10,271 nucleotides of DNA from Actinomycetes bacterium (GTDB lineage Bacteria; Actinomycetota; Acidimicrobiia; Spongiisociales; UBA4744), in the NCBI GenBank assembly GCA_024641205.1, contig JAHEDM010000007.1:1-10271 (forward strand), read 5' to 3'. Under the pieces are notes generated by a model. The model searched no databases. It was not told where the DNA came from and saw nothing but the letters and a program-made list of their open reading frames with translations. Numbering within the stretch: position 1 is the first letter of the stretch; each line of letters starts with the position of its first letter. Positions 1-6,430 of the stretch are shown one piece after another. A program made the translations under genes and the position numbers.

Positions 1-568
1 GAATGCCTGCCCGGACCGGAGCCGCTCTGAGGACTTCCCGGAGTACGCGCTTTGTATCTTCCCCCGTGATGGGAAACCCGGGTACCAGGAGCCCAGACAG
101 CCCTGGCTCATCAAAGATGAGGGTGATCTCTGTTTCCGGCAGGTGAGCCACCAGGGAAGCGATGTGATCGTCGACCCGAGCGATCAGGCCGGTCGCCACG
201 CAGTCGAGGAGTCCCTCGCCGGGATGACCGGCGGCGAGTAGGCCGAGCGCCAGGGTCACCGGCCCGGTCGCCTGGGTCTTCACGGCCGGGACGTGGTCGC
301 CGAGCATCCCCAGCAGGGCATCGGCTCCTCCGAACGCTTCAGCCCTCTGCCCAACGGGCTCGCCGTAGCCGAGGCCGATGTTGGTGTCGACCGCCCCGCA
401 TCCGCACAAGCCATCACCCCACTGGACCAGCATGCGCTCCTCGGGATGACGATTCGGGAGTTGGGGGAGATATGGAACGGTGGTGGTGGCCAGCACAAAC
501 GAGGCCGCCTGCGCGGGATCGGTATGGGGAAGACTTCCCACCCCTGTCACCAGCGGGCCGGTAGTCAC
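1..568 (-). CDS. Cobalamin-independent methionine synthase-like protein (MetE C-domain family), partial
   Basis: Reading the minus strand from a GTG at 568 gives 189 uninterrupted residues that run off the window edge, so the C-terminus is missing. The N-terminus TGVGSLPHTDPAQAA followed by PYLPQLPNR (about residue 33) is typical of the short actinobacterial MetE-like (UROD/MetE TIM-barrel) proteins encoded next to mnmA. A DEP motif in FDEPGLSG near residue 155 fits the MetE barrel. The expected zinc ligands (His, Cys, Glu, Cys) would lie in the missing part and cannot be checked. The GTG overlaps the mnmA stop as GTGA, so translation is probably coupled and the gene is third in the operon. 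These short proteins lack the MetE N-terminal half, and their true methyl donor and acceptor are unknown to me, so 'methionine synthase' is a family label and not a proven reaction. A ligA gene often follows in actinobacteria, but it is outside the window. Confidence 0.82.
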   Translation of the reverse strand, partial: MTTGPLVTGVGSLPHTDPAQAASFVLATTTVPYLPQLPNRHPEERMLVQWGDGLCGCGAVDTNIGLGYGEPVGQRAEAFGGADALLGMLGDHVPAVKTQATGPVTLALGLLAAGHPGEGLLDCVATGLIARVDDHIASLVAHLPETEITLIFDEPGLSGLLVPGFPITGEDTKRVLREVLRAAPVRAGI

Positions 569-1629
569 GGAACGGCGCTCAGGATCGTGCCACCGCCCAA
601 CAATTCCTCGCCGCGATAGATGACGCCTGCCTGGCCGGGAGCAACCGAGGCCTGGGGTTCCTCGAACAGAACCGTGCACGTTGGGCCATCAGGATCGAGC
701 AAGGCAGGCACAGAGGAACAGTTGTAGCGAATCTTGACCTCCACCCGTCCGGGCGGGGGCGGCGCGCCCGCTACCCAGGAAACGCGGCTGAGGCGAGCCC
801 CGGACGCCAACAAATCTTCCCGCTTCCCCAGCACGACCGTGGCAGAAGTCGGGTCGATCGAGGTCACGTAGCGTGCCTCGCCAAGGGAAACCCCTAGGCC
901 TTTCCGCTGACCGACGGTGAATCCGGCTACGCCGTCGTGGCTGCCGAGATGCACGCCGTCCCGATCGACGATTGTCCCGCTCCGTCTGGCCTCATCGGTC
1001 TGCGAGTCGAGGAACGACCGGTAGTCGCCGACCCCAACGAAACATATGTCCTGGCTCTCCTTTTTGGTCGCGGTCCGCAGGCCGAGCTGCTCCGCAATCG
1101 AACGGGTCTCCGCTTTAGTCATGTCACCGATCGGGAACCGGACACGGGCCAGTTCGGTCTGACCCAACATGTAGAGCACGTAGGACTGATCCTTGTGCGG
1201 ATCGATGCCCCGCAGCAGTTTCCAACCGGTCGCTTCCCGGCGGACTTGCGCATAGTGACCGGTCACCAGCAGGTCGCATCCGAGATCGGCGGCCTGATCG
1301 AGTAGCCGGCTGAACTTGACGGTCCGGTTGCATTCAACGCAGGGATTGGGCGTTCGTCCCAAAAGGTACGAATCGATGAAAGGATCGACGACCCCAGTCC
1401 GGAAGTCGTCGGTGTAGTCGAACACGTAGTACGGAATCTCGAGTTGGGCGGCGACCCGTCGAGCATCCTCGGCGTCGCTCACCGTGCAGCAGCCTGCGGT
1501 AGGCGCCTCACCATCTGGTCCCTGCCAGAGCTTCAAGGTGGCACCGATCACATCGTGCCCGGCTTCGACCATCAGCGCCGCCGCTACCGAGGAGTCGACT
1601 CCCCCGCTCATAGCTACAAGTGTCTTCAT
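565..1629 (-). CDS. mnmA: tRNA-specific 2-thiouridylase MnmA
   Basis: This 354-residue cytoplasmic enzyme adenylates C2 of the wobble uridine (U34) of tRNA Lys, Glu and Gln and replaces the oxygen with sulfur from a persulfide. The ATP-binding PP-loop SGGVDS is at residues 8-13. The two catalytic cysteines are both present: Cys97 in TPNPCVECN (nucleophile) and Cys196 in QDICFVG (persulfide carrier). The GHYAQ segment (124-128), the DQSYVLYML segment (147-155) and the FTVGQRKGLG segment (237-246) are also family hallmarks, and the length is normal. The ATG start at 1629 overlaps the stop of the upstream cysteine desulfurase (ATGA), and the stop overlaps the GTG of the downstream MetE-like gene (GTGA), so the three genes look translationally coupled. 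Being next to a cysteine desulfurase gives it an obvious sulfur donor. I see nothing abnormal in the protein. Confidence 0.97.
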   Translation of the reverse strand: MKTLVAMSGGVDSSVAAALMVEAGHDVIGATLKLWQGPDGEAPTAGCCTVSDAEDARRVAAQLEIPYYVFDYTDDFRTGVVDPFIDSYLLGRTPNPCVECNRTVKFSRLLDQAADLGCDLLVTGHYAQVRREATGWKLLRGIDPHKDQSYVLYMLGQTELARVRFPIGDMTKAETRSIAEQLGLRTATKKESQDICFVGVGDYRSFLDSQTDEARRSGTIVDRDGVHLGSHDGVAGFTVGQRKGLGVSLGEARYVTSIDPTSATVVLGKREDLLASGARLSRVSWVAGAPPPPGRVEVKIRYNCSSVPALLDPDGPTCTVLFEEPQASVAPGQAGVIYRGEELLGGGTILSAVP

Positions 1630-2759
1630 CGAAGATCCTCGAGGGTCGTCTTAACGAGGGCGGCAGCCATCTCGCCATCAGCAACCCGGGTCGGCCACCC
1701 GAACGAAAACCTGAGACACTGGCGAGCATCATCGGCGGACATACCCATGGCCGTCAGGACATGGGACACCGTGGCCGCTCCACTCTGACAGGCCGAAGCC
1801 GCCGAAGCAGCAACGCCTGCCTGGTCGAGTCGGACCAGAGCCGTCTCGTTGCGGATCCCGGGAAATCGGACGTGCGTGTGCTGTACGAGGCGAGCATCAA
1901 CAGGTGCGTTCAATTCGAGATCAGGAAAGGCTTCCCGGAGGCGGGTCTCGAATCCTTCCCGGGCCGCCCCCACCGTCTCGACAAACCGCTTGCGGTCTTC
2001 CACCGTTGCCTGTGCGGCCGCAGCCATCCCTACCGCTCCCATCACATTGTGCGTGCCGGAGCGACGGCCCAGTTCCTGGCCTCCGCCGTGGAGTACCGGC
2101 TCCAACTGCACTCCTTCTCGGACGTAGAGCAGCCCAACACCTTTCGGGCCGCCGAATTTGTGGGCGGCCAGAGACATCATGTCAACCCGCAAGAGATCAA
2201 CGGTTACTTCCTCGGAGACGAACGCCTGCACGGCGTCGGTATGCACGGCGACGGACGGATTGGCGGCTCGAGCAGCATCGGCCAGCTTCGCAATGGGCTC
2301 GATCACACCTGTCTCGTTATTGGCGGTCATCACCGAAACCACGACGGTTCGCTCGTCCACCGCCTCGCTGATCGCGGCAGGATCGACCAGACCCCATCGA
2401 TCGACGCCGACCACTCTCACCGGGCACCCCAGACGTGACACAAACCGGGCGCTCTCGAGGACCGCCTCGTGTTCGGCGGCCGAGGTGACTACCCCACCCC
2501 GCTCGCCGCCTGCCAGGGCCGCCCCGGCGATTGCCAGGTTGTCTGCCTCGGTTCCGCCCCCCGTGAACACGATCTCCAGCGGGTGAGCACCGAGCAGGTG
2601 AGCTATCTGTTCCCGCGCTTCCTCGAGGGCATTCTTGGCCCGCCGCGCCTCACTATGTGAACCGGAAGAATTGGCGAAGCCGTCCCGGGCATACGGCTCC
2701 ATCGCTTCCCAAACTCCAGGTCGCATGGGAGTGGTCGCGGCGTGATCGAGATACATCAT
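1626..2759 (-). CDS. Cysteine desulfurase (NifS/IscS class), probable sulfur donor for MnmA
   Basis: This PLP-dependent enzyme converts cysteine to alanine and carries the sulfur as an enzyme persulfide. In the 377-residue form starting at ATG 2759, the N-terminus YLDHAATTP is canonical. The PLP Lys201 sits in AAHKFGGPKG, the PLP-stacking His97 in AAEHEAVL, and the PLP contacts Asp175 and Gln178 in HTDAVQAF. The persulfide Cys324 lies in SACQSGAATVSHVL, the long-loop form typical of class I (NifS/IscS) enzymes. The start is uncertain: an in-frame GTG at 2768 adds three residues and a second ATG lies at 2756. None has a clear Shine-Dalgarno, while family N-termini favour the ATG pair. An in-frame stop at 2775-2777 closes the frame upstream. 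It is the first gene of the operon with mnmA (4-base overlap) and the MetE-like gene. By analogy with B. subtilis YrvO-MnmA it may feed MnmA directly. That is inference, and general Fe-S supply is also possible. Confidence 0.94.
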   Translation of the reverse strand: MMYLDHAATTPMRPGVWEAMEPYARDGFANSSGSHSEARRAKNALEEAREQIAHLLGAHPLEIVFTGGGTEADNLAIAGAALAGGERGGVVTSAAEHEAVLESARFVSRLGCPVRVVGVDRWGLVDPAAISEAVDERTVVVSVMTANNETGVIEPIAKLADAARAANPSVAVHTDAVQAFVSEEVTVDLLRVDMMSLAAHKFGGPKGVGLLYVREGVQLEPVLHGGGQELGRRSGTHNVMGAVGMAAAAQATVEDRKRFVETVGAAREGFETRLREAFPDLELNAPVDARLVQHTHVRFPGIRNETALVRLDQAGVAASAASACQSGAATVSHVLTAMGMSADDARQCLRFSFGWPTRVADGEMAAALVKTTLEDLR

Positions 2760-2774
2760 GGTTGGCACATTGTG

Positions 2775-2816
2775 TCACGCGAGGAGAGCTACGAGCGGGG
2801 AGGTTCGCCTGGGCAC
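2775..2816 (-). other. Possible 13-residue upstream ORF before the cysteine desulfurase
   Basis: On the minus strand a perfect AGGAGG (2828-2823) sits 6 bases before a GTG (2816-2814). The GTG opens MPRRTSPLVALLA and then a TGA at 2777-2775. The frame is the same as the cysteine desulfurase that starts 15 bases after this stop. The desulfurase itself has no clear Shine-Dalgarno, so this signal stands out. The peptide has no cysteine codons, so a cysteine-attenuation role is not suggested. It could be a leader peptide for coupled translation, a remnant of an older longer N-terminus, or chance. Confidence 0.2.
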
Positions 2817-2833
2817 GGGTATCCTCCTCTGGT

Positions 2834-3188
2834 ATGTCAACCGTAAAAGTGTCTGTGGTCATCGACGCCCCCCTCGAAGACGTGTGGCAGGCGGCAGCCA
2901 ATCTCCAAACCCACGCCGAATGGATGGCCGACGCCGAGTCGATCACGTTTCTCACGGCCAGGCGCCGTGGACTCGGAACTCGCATGGAAGTGGCCACCCG
3001 GGTGGGGCCATGTGGGAGCCTTTGCACTGGAAGCGCTCGATCCCGCCACGACGAGGTTCACCTGGCAGGAACGGCTGGCGTTTCCCTGGTACCTGGGGGG
3101 GCCGTTGACCGCCCTACTGGCCGCGCCGGTTTTGGCCGCTATCTGGAAACGCAACCTGAGGCGATTGAAATCACTGCTCGAGCGGTGA
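2834..3188 (+). pseudogene. SRPBCC / polyketide-cyclase-like protein, broken by an internal deletion with frameshift
   Basis: The ATG at 2834 opens MSTVKVSVVIDAPLEDVW, followed by NLQTHAEWMADAESI, a typical START/SRPBCC (polyketide cyclase/dehydrase) N-terminus. This continues to VGP at about residue 59 (base 3010). The matching C-terminal half continues in the next frame (+1), from about GHVGAFALEAL (base 3006 onward) through FTWQERLAFPWYLGG to NLRRLKSLLER and a TGA at 3186-3188. The frame of the ATG instead runs on into unrelated sequence. Joined, the halves give about 118 codons, whereas I recall intact relatives at about 145. The central beta-strand region (about 27 residues) appears to be missing, fitting a loss of 3n+2 bases. 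The gene is therefore either a true pseudogene or an assembly or sequencing deletion. Its ligand is unknown. No Shine-Dalgarno precedes the ATG. TATCCT at 2820-2825 could be a -10 box giving a nearly leaderless transcript. It converges with the following membrane protein, with 5 bases between the stops. Confidence 0.72.
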
Positions 3189-3193
3189 CGTCG

Positions 3194-3808
3194 TCAACCG
3201 CTGGTTGTATCCGGCGGCGACCCGACCGGCCCCATGTCGGGCTCCACCCACCGGCGAGGCTCCCGCACCTGCACGGTCGTCCTCATCGGGAAATTCCTCA
3301 CAGCCGGCCTTCGGCCGGCGAACGGACCACGGAAGCACAATCCGATCCCGGCCAGCACGAGCCCCGCCCCCGCCAGCCGCACGGCTCCGGCGATCCCGGC
3401 CGCACTGCTCATGTTGCCAAGCGCCGCCGGTCCGAGCAGATAGGCCCAGTCGTGGGATCCGCCGATCAAAGGCAACCGCTGAAACGGCGCATCGGCGATA
3501 TAGACGGAAACGTCGAAGGCACTTGCCCCCGCCCAGGCCAGACAGAGACCGGCGGCCAGGAGATCGCGGCGCCGCAATCCGAAGTACGCCGCCAGGCCGA
3601 GCGGAATCGCCACCTGGAAGATGCTCCCCATCAGCGCCGTGATGAGGTCCGGGAAGACATAGGTCAGCATGTGGCCGAGTTCATGAAATCCCAGATCGAC
3701 ACCACCCAGAAGGGGTACGCGCCGTTGCTGCACGAATGGGAAGAACCCGATCACGGCACACCCGACCACTCCGGCTACGTACCTCCACAGGGTCTTCCAG
3801 GATTCCAC
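3194..3808 (-). CDS. Membrane protein with HELGH motif (putative metallopeptidase-like), function unknown
   Basis: This 204-residue protein is hydrophobic. A first membrane segment at about residues 10-25 is followed by LGFHELGHML, with HELGH at residues 42-46. A second segment (about 56-77) and further hydrophobic stretches (about 83-98 and 123-159) follow, and then a basic, proline-rich cytosolic-type tail (160-204). FDVSVYIADA (98-107) and the loop LIGGSHDW (114-121) look like conserved polar islands that could supply more metal ligands. I recall small bacterial membrane proteins with this HExGH ... DVxVYIADA ... GGxHDW layout, always annotated as hypothetical. The HExxH motif suggests a zinc site of gluzincin or M50 type, but protease activity is not shown. 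The start is the GTG at 3808, with G-rich bases directly upstream. The frame stays open about 20 codons further upstream without ATG, GTG or TTG. The gene is divergent from the hot-dog gene (74 bases between starts) and convergent with the SRPBCC remnant. Confidence 0.75.
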   Translation of the reverse strand: MESWKTLWRYVAGVVGCAVIGFFPFVQQRRVPLLGGVDLGFHELGHMLTYVFPDLITALMGSIFQVAIPLGLAAYFGLRRRDLLAAGLCLAWAGASAFDVSVYIADAPFQRLPLIGGSHDWAYLLGPAALGNMSSAAGIAGAVRLAGAGLVLAGIGLCFRGPFAGRRPAVRNFPMRTTVQVREPRRWVEPDMGPVGSPPDTTSG

Positions 3809-3882
3809 CCCCCATACATCGGCGCTCCGATAGAGAATCTGAACGGCGCTAGCCCCTGGCGGCAGATAGAGTCGCCGGAATC

Positions 3883-4575
3883 ATGAACGACCAGGTAATC
3901 ATCCCGTCCCGGTTTCGTGGACCACCCGACTCGGCCAACGGCGGCTACGCCTGCGGGTTGGTCGCCAATCTGCTCGATGGGCCTGCCGAAGTCACGCTGC
4001 GTCGCCCTCCCCCGCTCGACACTGCCATGGCCGTGGTTCGCCCGGCAGATGGACAAATCGAAATCCACGACGACCACGGACTGGTCGCCGAGGGTCAAAC
4101 CACGAGCGAGCAGTTCGACGTGCCCCCACCAATCGGCCTGGAAGAAGCCAATCGGGCGGCCGCCGACTACCGGGGTTTCCAACCGGGTGCCACGTTTGCT
4201 TCCTGTTTCGTGTGCAGCCCGGAGCGGGAGGACGGCTTGCGGATCTTCCCCGGACCCCTTGAAGACGTTCTTGCGGCGCCGTGGACGCCGGAATCGTCGC
4301 TCGGCAGCCGGCGGGGAATAGTCCGCCCCGAAATCATCTGGGCTGCCCTGGACTGCCCGACGTTCTTCGCCTCGACCGAGCCCGGTCAATTAGCTCTGCT
4401 CGGCCGAATGGCGGCAGAGGTGAGCGCCGGAGTACGCGCCGGTCGGCCACACGTCGTCGTTGCACAGAAACTCAACTCGAACGGGCGAAAGAGATTCGGC
4501 TCGTCGGCGATCTACACCGCCGAAGGCGAGCTGTGCGCTGTGGCCCGGACTACCTGGATCACCATCGACTACTAG
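3883..4575 (+). CDS. Hot-dog fold protein, thioesterase-like, function unknown
   Basis: This soluble 230-residue protein has no signal peptide or membrane segment. The N-terminal part carries FRGPPDSANGGYACG (residues 11-25), where the NGGY motif is typical of thioesterase-superfamily (hot-dog) proteins, particularly the acyl-CoA thioesterase II-like double hot-dog group. The second half begins with SCFVCSPEREDGLRIFPGP (107-125), followed by RPEIIWAALDCPT (148-160) and a closing beta-rich end (ARTTWITIDY). The length fits two hot-dog modules. The CFVC cysteine pair at 108/111 recurs, as I recall, in actinobacterial relatives annotated as hypothetical. The substrate is unknown; an acyl-CoA thioester is a guess supported only by the fold and the enoyl-CoA hydratase next door. 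The ATG at 3883 has only a weak upstream GGA. Its TAG stop overlaps the opposing hydratase stop in a shared CTAG, so the two genes are convergent, not co-transcribed. Confidence 0.8.
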   Translation: MNDQVIIPSRFRGPPDSANGGYACGLVANLLDGPAEVTLRRPPPLDTAMAVVRPADGQIEIHDDHGLVAEGQTTSEQFDVPPPIGLEEANRAAADYRGFQPGATFASCFVCSPEREDGLRIFPGPLEDVLAAPWTPESSLGSRRGIVRPEIIWAALDCPTFFASTEPGQLALLGRMAAEVSAGVRAGRPHVVVAQKLNSNGRKRFGSSAIYTAEGELCAVARTTWITIDY

Positions 4576-5339
4576 GAACCGCTGAAGTCGGCTCCTCGCT
4601 TTTCGATGAAGGCGGCCACACCTTCCCGGGCATCGTCCGACCGAAAGCACTGTAGGAAGGCCTCCATCTCCATGCCCAACCCTTCGCCGACCGGCAGACG
4701 AAGCGCGTCGTTCAAAGCTTTCTTGGCCGCTCCATACGCGTAGGTCGGACCGACTGCCCATCGCTCGGCATCGGCCATCGCCGCCTCCAGCAGCTGGGCC
4801 CCCGGCAGCACCTTGTCGGCCAGTCCAATGTCGTGCGCTTCCTTCGCTCCGACATGACGGCCGGTGAATATGATCTCTTTGGCCCGCTGATATCCAACCA
4901 GGCGGGGAAGGCGTTGCGTGCCACCTGCTCCGGGAATCAGACCCAAGAGGATCTCGGGTTGTCCAACCCTGGCATCGTCGGCGAAATACCTGAAGTCGGC
5001 CCCCATCGCCAACTCGAGACCGCCCCCGAGCGCAAAGCCGCGCACCGCCGCGATCGTCGGTTTTTCCAGCGTTTCGAGGAGACGAACGGCCTCACCGAGA
5101 TCAGCTGCAAGGCGATCTTCACTACCGCGATCGTAGGCAGCCTGGAAGCCTTTGATGTCGGCCCCGGCTGCGAAATGCGGCTCCCCCGTCACCACCACCG
5201 CCCGCACCTTCGGGTCGGCTGCCTCCGTGAAGGCGGCGGCCAGATCCGCCGACAGTTCAGCCGAAAGAGCATTCAGGGGTGGACGGCTGAGTACGATCCG
5301 GGCGACGTTCCTGTCGACTGAGTACTCGACGAACGACAT
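4572..5339 (-). CDS. Enoyl-CoA hydratase/isomerase (crotonase family)
   Basis: This 255-residue crotonase-family enzyme has the normal length for a single-domain member. The oxyanion-hole segments are AAGADIKGF (57-65) and ALGGGLELAMGADFR (103-117). Both catalytic glutamates of true hydratases are present: Glu109 in GGGLELAMG and Glu129 in GQPEILLGLIPGAGGTQRL. This supports syn-hydration of trans-2-enoyl-CoA to 3-hydroxyacyl-CoA rather than an isomerase-only or hydrolase-only member. The chain-length preference cannot be read from the sequence. A purine-rich GAGGGAG lies about 6 bases upstream of the ATG, so the start is good. It follows the MeaB GTPase gene on the same strand after 63 bases, so co-transcription is possible. 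Together they hint at beta-oxidation or odd-chain/branched acyl-CoA breakdown. Its stop overlaps that of the opposing hot-dog gene. Confidence 0.93.
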   Translation of the reverse strand: MSFVEYSVDRNVARIVLSRPPLNALSAELSADLAAAFTEAADPKVRAVVVTGEPHFAAGADIKGFQAAYDRGSEDRLAADLGEAVRLLETLEKPTIAAVRGFALGGGLELAMGADFRYFADDARVGQPEILLGLIPGAGGTQRLPRLVGYQRAKEIIFTGRHVGAKEAHDIGLADKVLPGAQLLEAAMADAERWAVGPTYAYGAAKKALNDALRLPVGEGLGMEMEAFLQCFRSDDAREGVAAFIEKRGADFSGS

Positions 5340-5402
5340 GGCTGGCTCCCTCTGGGTGGCGTCAACTCAGACTAACGGGGGACTCCCGAACACTCGCCGG
5401 GA

Positions 5403-6347
5403 TCAACGCTCGTCGAGAAGCCGCCGCGCAGCCGTCCAGGGATCCAACCGGCGAGCATCGACCTCCGCGGCGAGGGTGAACAACCGATCGTTCTCGGCAG
5501 TTCCCTCGGCGCGGCGCATAAACTCGGCTATCACCGCTCGATGGAGCTCCTGGCGAAGGCGAGCCGACCGGATCTCGATGAGCCGTCCGGTCGATTCGAG
5601 GAATGCACGATGCTCTTGCGCCGCCTCCCAGACCGACAGGATCCCTTGCCCGGTCGTTGCGACGGTGGCCAGCACCGGAGGACGCCAGGGCCGCGTCGCG
5701 CCCAAATCGAGCATCTGTTCCAGATCGCGCACCGCCTCGGCCACGCCGTCGCGATCAGCCTTGTTGACAACGAAGATGTCGCCGATTTCGAGCAGCCCGG
5801 CCTTGTTGGCTTGGACACTGTCGCCCCAACCCGGGTTCACGACCACAACCGTTGTGTCTGCGCTTTCGACGATCTCTACCTCCGCTTGACCTACGCCGAC
5901 GGTCTCAACGAACACGTGAGGGATTCCAATGGCATCGAGGATCATGATGGCCTTCGGAGTTGCCTCTGCGACACCTCCCAGGTGACCGCGGCTCCCCATC
6001 GACCGGATATAGACACCTCGATCGCCAATGTGGTCCTGCATCCGAATCCGGTCTCCAAGGATCGCACCACCCGTGAACGGACTCGAAGGGTCAACTGCCA
6101 GAATGCCCACCTCCTCTCCAATCGAGCGGACGTGGCGGATCAGCTGGTCGGTCAGGGTGCTCTTTCCCGAACCAGGCGCACCGGTGAGACCCACCACGTG
6201 GGCCGAACCTGTGCGGGGGAACAGAGTGGCCAGGATCGAGGTGGCGCTCGGGTCGTGGTCTTCGACCAGACTGATCAGCCGGGCTACTGCCCGGGGGTCG
6301 CGCTGCAAGGCCGCTTCGATCAATTCAGCCGTGGTGCGAGTTGTCAT
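5403..6347 (-). CDS. meaB: MeaB/ArgK-type GTPase, chaperone of a B12-dependent acyl-CoA mutase
   Basis: This 314-residue G3E-family P-loop GTPase is close to the usual MeaB length. The Walker A motif GAPGSGKST is at 56-64. DPSSPFTGGAILGDRIRM (86-103) is the characteristic MeaB Mg/switch segment, followed by GSRGHLGG (118-125). ETVGVGQAEVE (148-158) covers the G3/switch III area. NKAD at 195-198 is the guanine-specificity motif. The C-terminus forms a helical dimerisation arm. Known relatives (MeaB in Methylobacterium, MMAA in humans) gate adenosylcobalamin loading and protect methylmalonyl-CoA mutase or related mutases. The old name ArgK (LAO/AO transport kinase) is misleading. No mutase gene lies in the window, so the partner is unknown. 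The start is ATG 6347 with GGAG about 9 bases upstream. The gene sits between a NifU-like gene (83 bases) and an enoyl-CoA hydratase (63 bases), all on one strand. Confidence 0.94.
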   Translation of the reverse strand: MTTRTTAELIEAALQRDPRAVARLISLVEDHDPSATSILATLFPRTGSAHVVGLTGAPGSGKSTLTDQLIRHVRSIGEEVGILAVDPSSPFTGGAILGDRIRMQDHIGDRGVYIRSMGSRGHLGGVAEATPKAIMILDAIGIPHVFVETVGVGQAEVEIVESADTTVVVVNPGWGDSVQANKAGLLEIGDIFVVNKADRDGVAEAVRDLEQMLDLGATRPWRPPVLATVATTGQGILSVWEAAQEHRAFLESTGRLIEIRSARLRQELHRAVIAEFMRRAEGTAENDRLFTLAAEVDARRLDPWTAARRLLDER

Positions 6348-6430
6348 CGGACCAGTCTCCAGGGTGGGTTCCCAAGTTACAACTCAACGACCAGATGGCT
6401 GCGACGATTGGGCGGCGCGGTGCTCCCTGT

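Noticed and set aside
1620..2438. 272-codon open frame on the plus strand opposite the cysteine desulfurase
   Set aside because: It is a shadow of the desulfurase coding strand, with no recognisable motif.
3303..3319. Perfect hairpin of two 7-base arms (GCCGGCC/GGCCGGC) with a 3-base loop, considered as a terminator
   Set aside because: It lies inside the C-terminal coding part of the HELGH protein and has no T-tract. In GC-rich coding DNA such palindromes are common.
3809..3870. In-frame upstream extension of the HELGH protein (LPPGASAVQILYRSADVWG)
   Set aside because: The stretch looks protein-like and is open to a TGA, but it holds only a CTG as a possible start. I kept the GTG at 3808.
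2657..3886. 409-codon open frame on the plus strand
   Set aside because: Only its part from 2834 to about 3010 is coding-like (SRPBCC N-terminus). The rest is antisense to the desulfurase and the HELGH gene, with low-complexity Arg/Pro-rich sequence.
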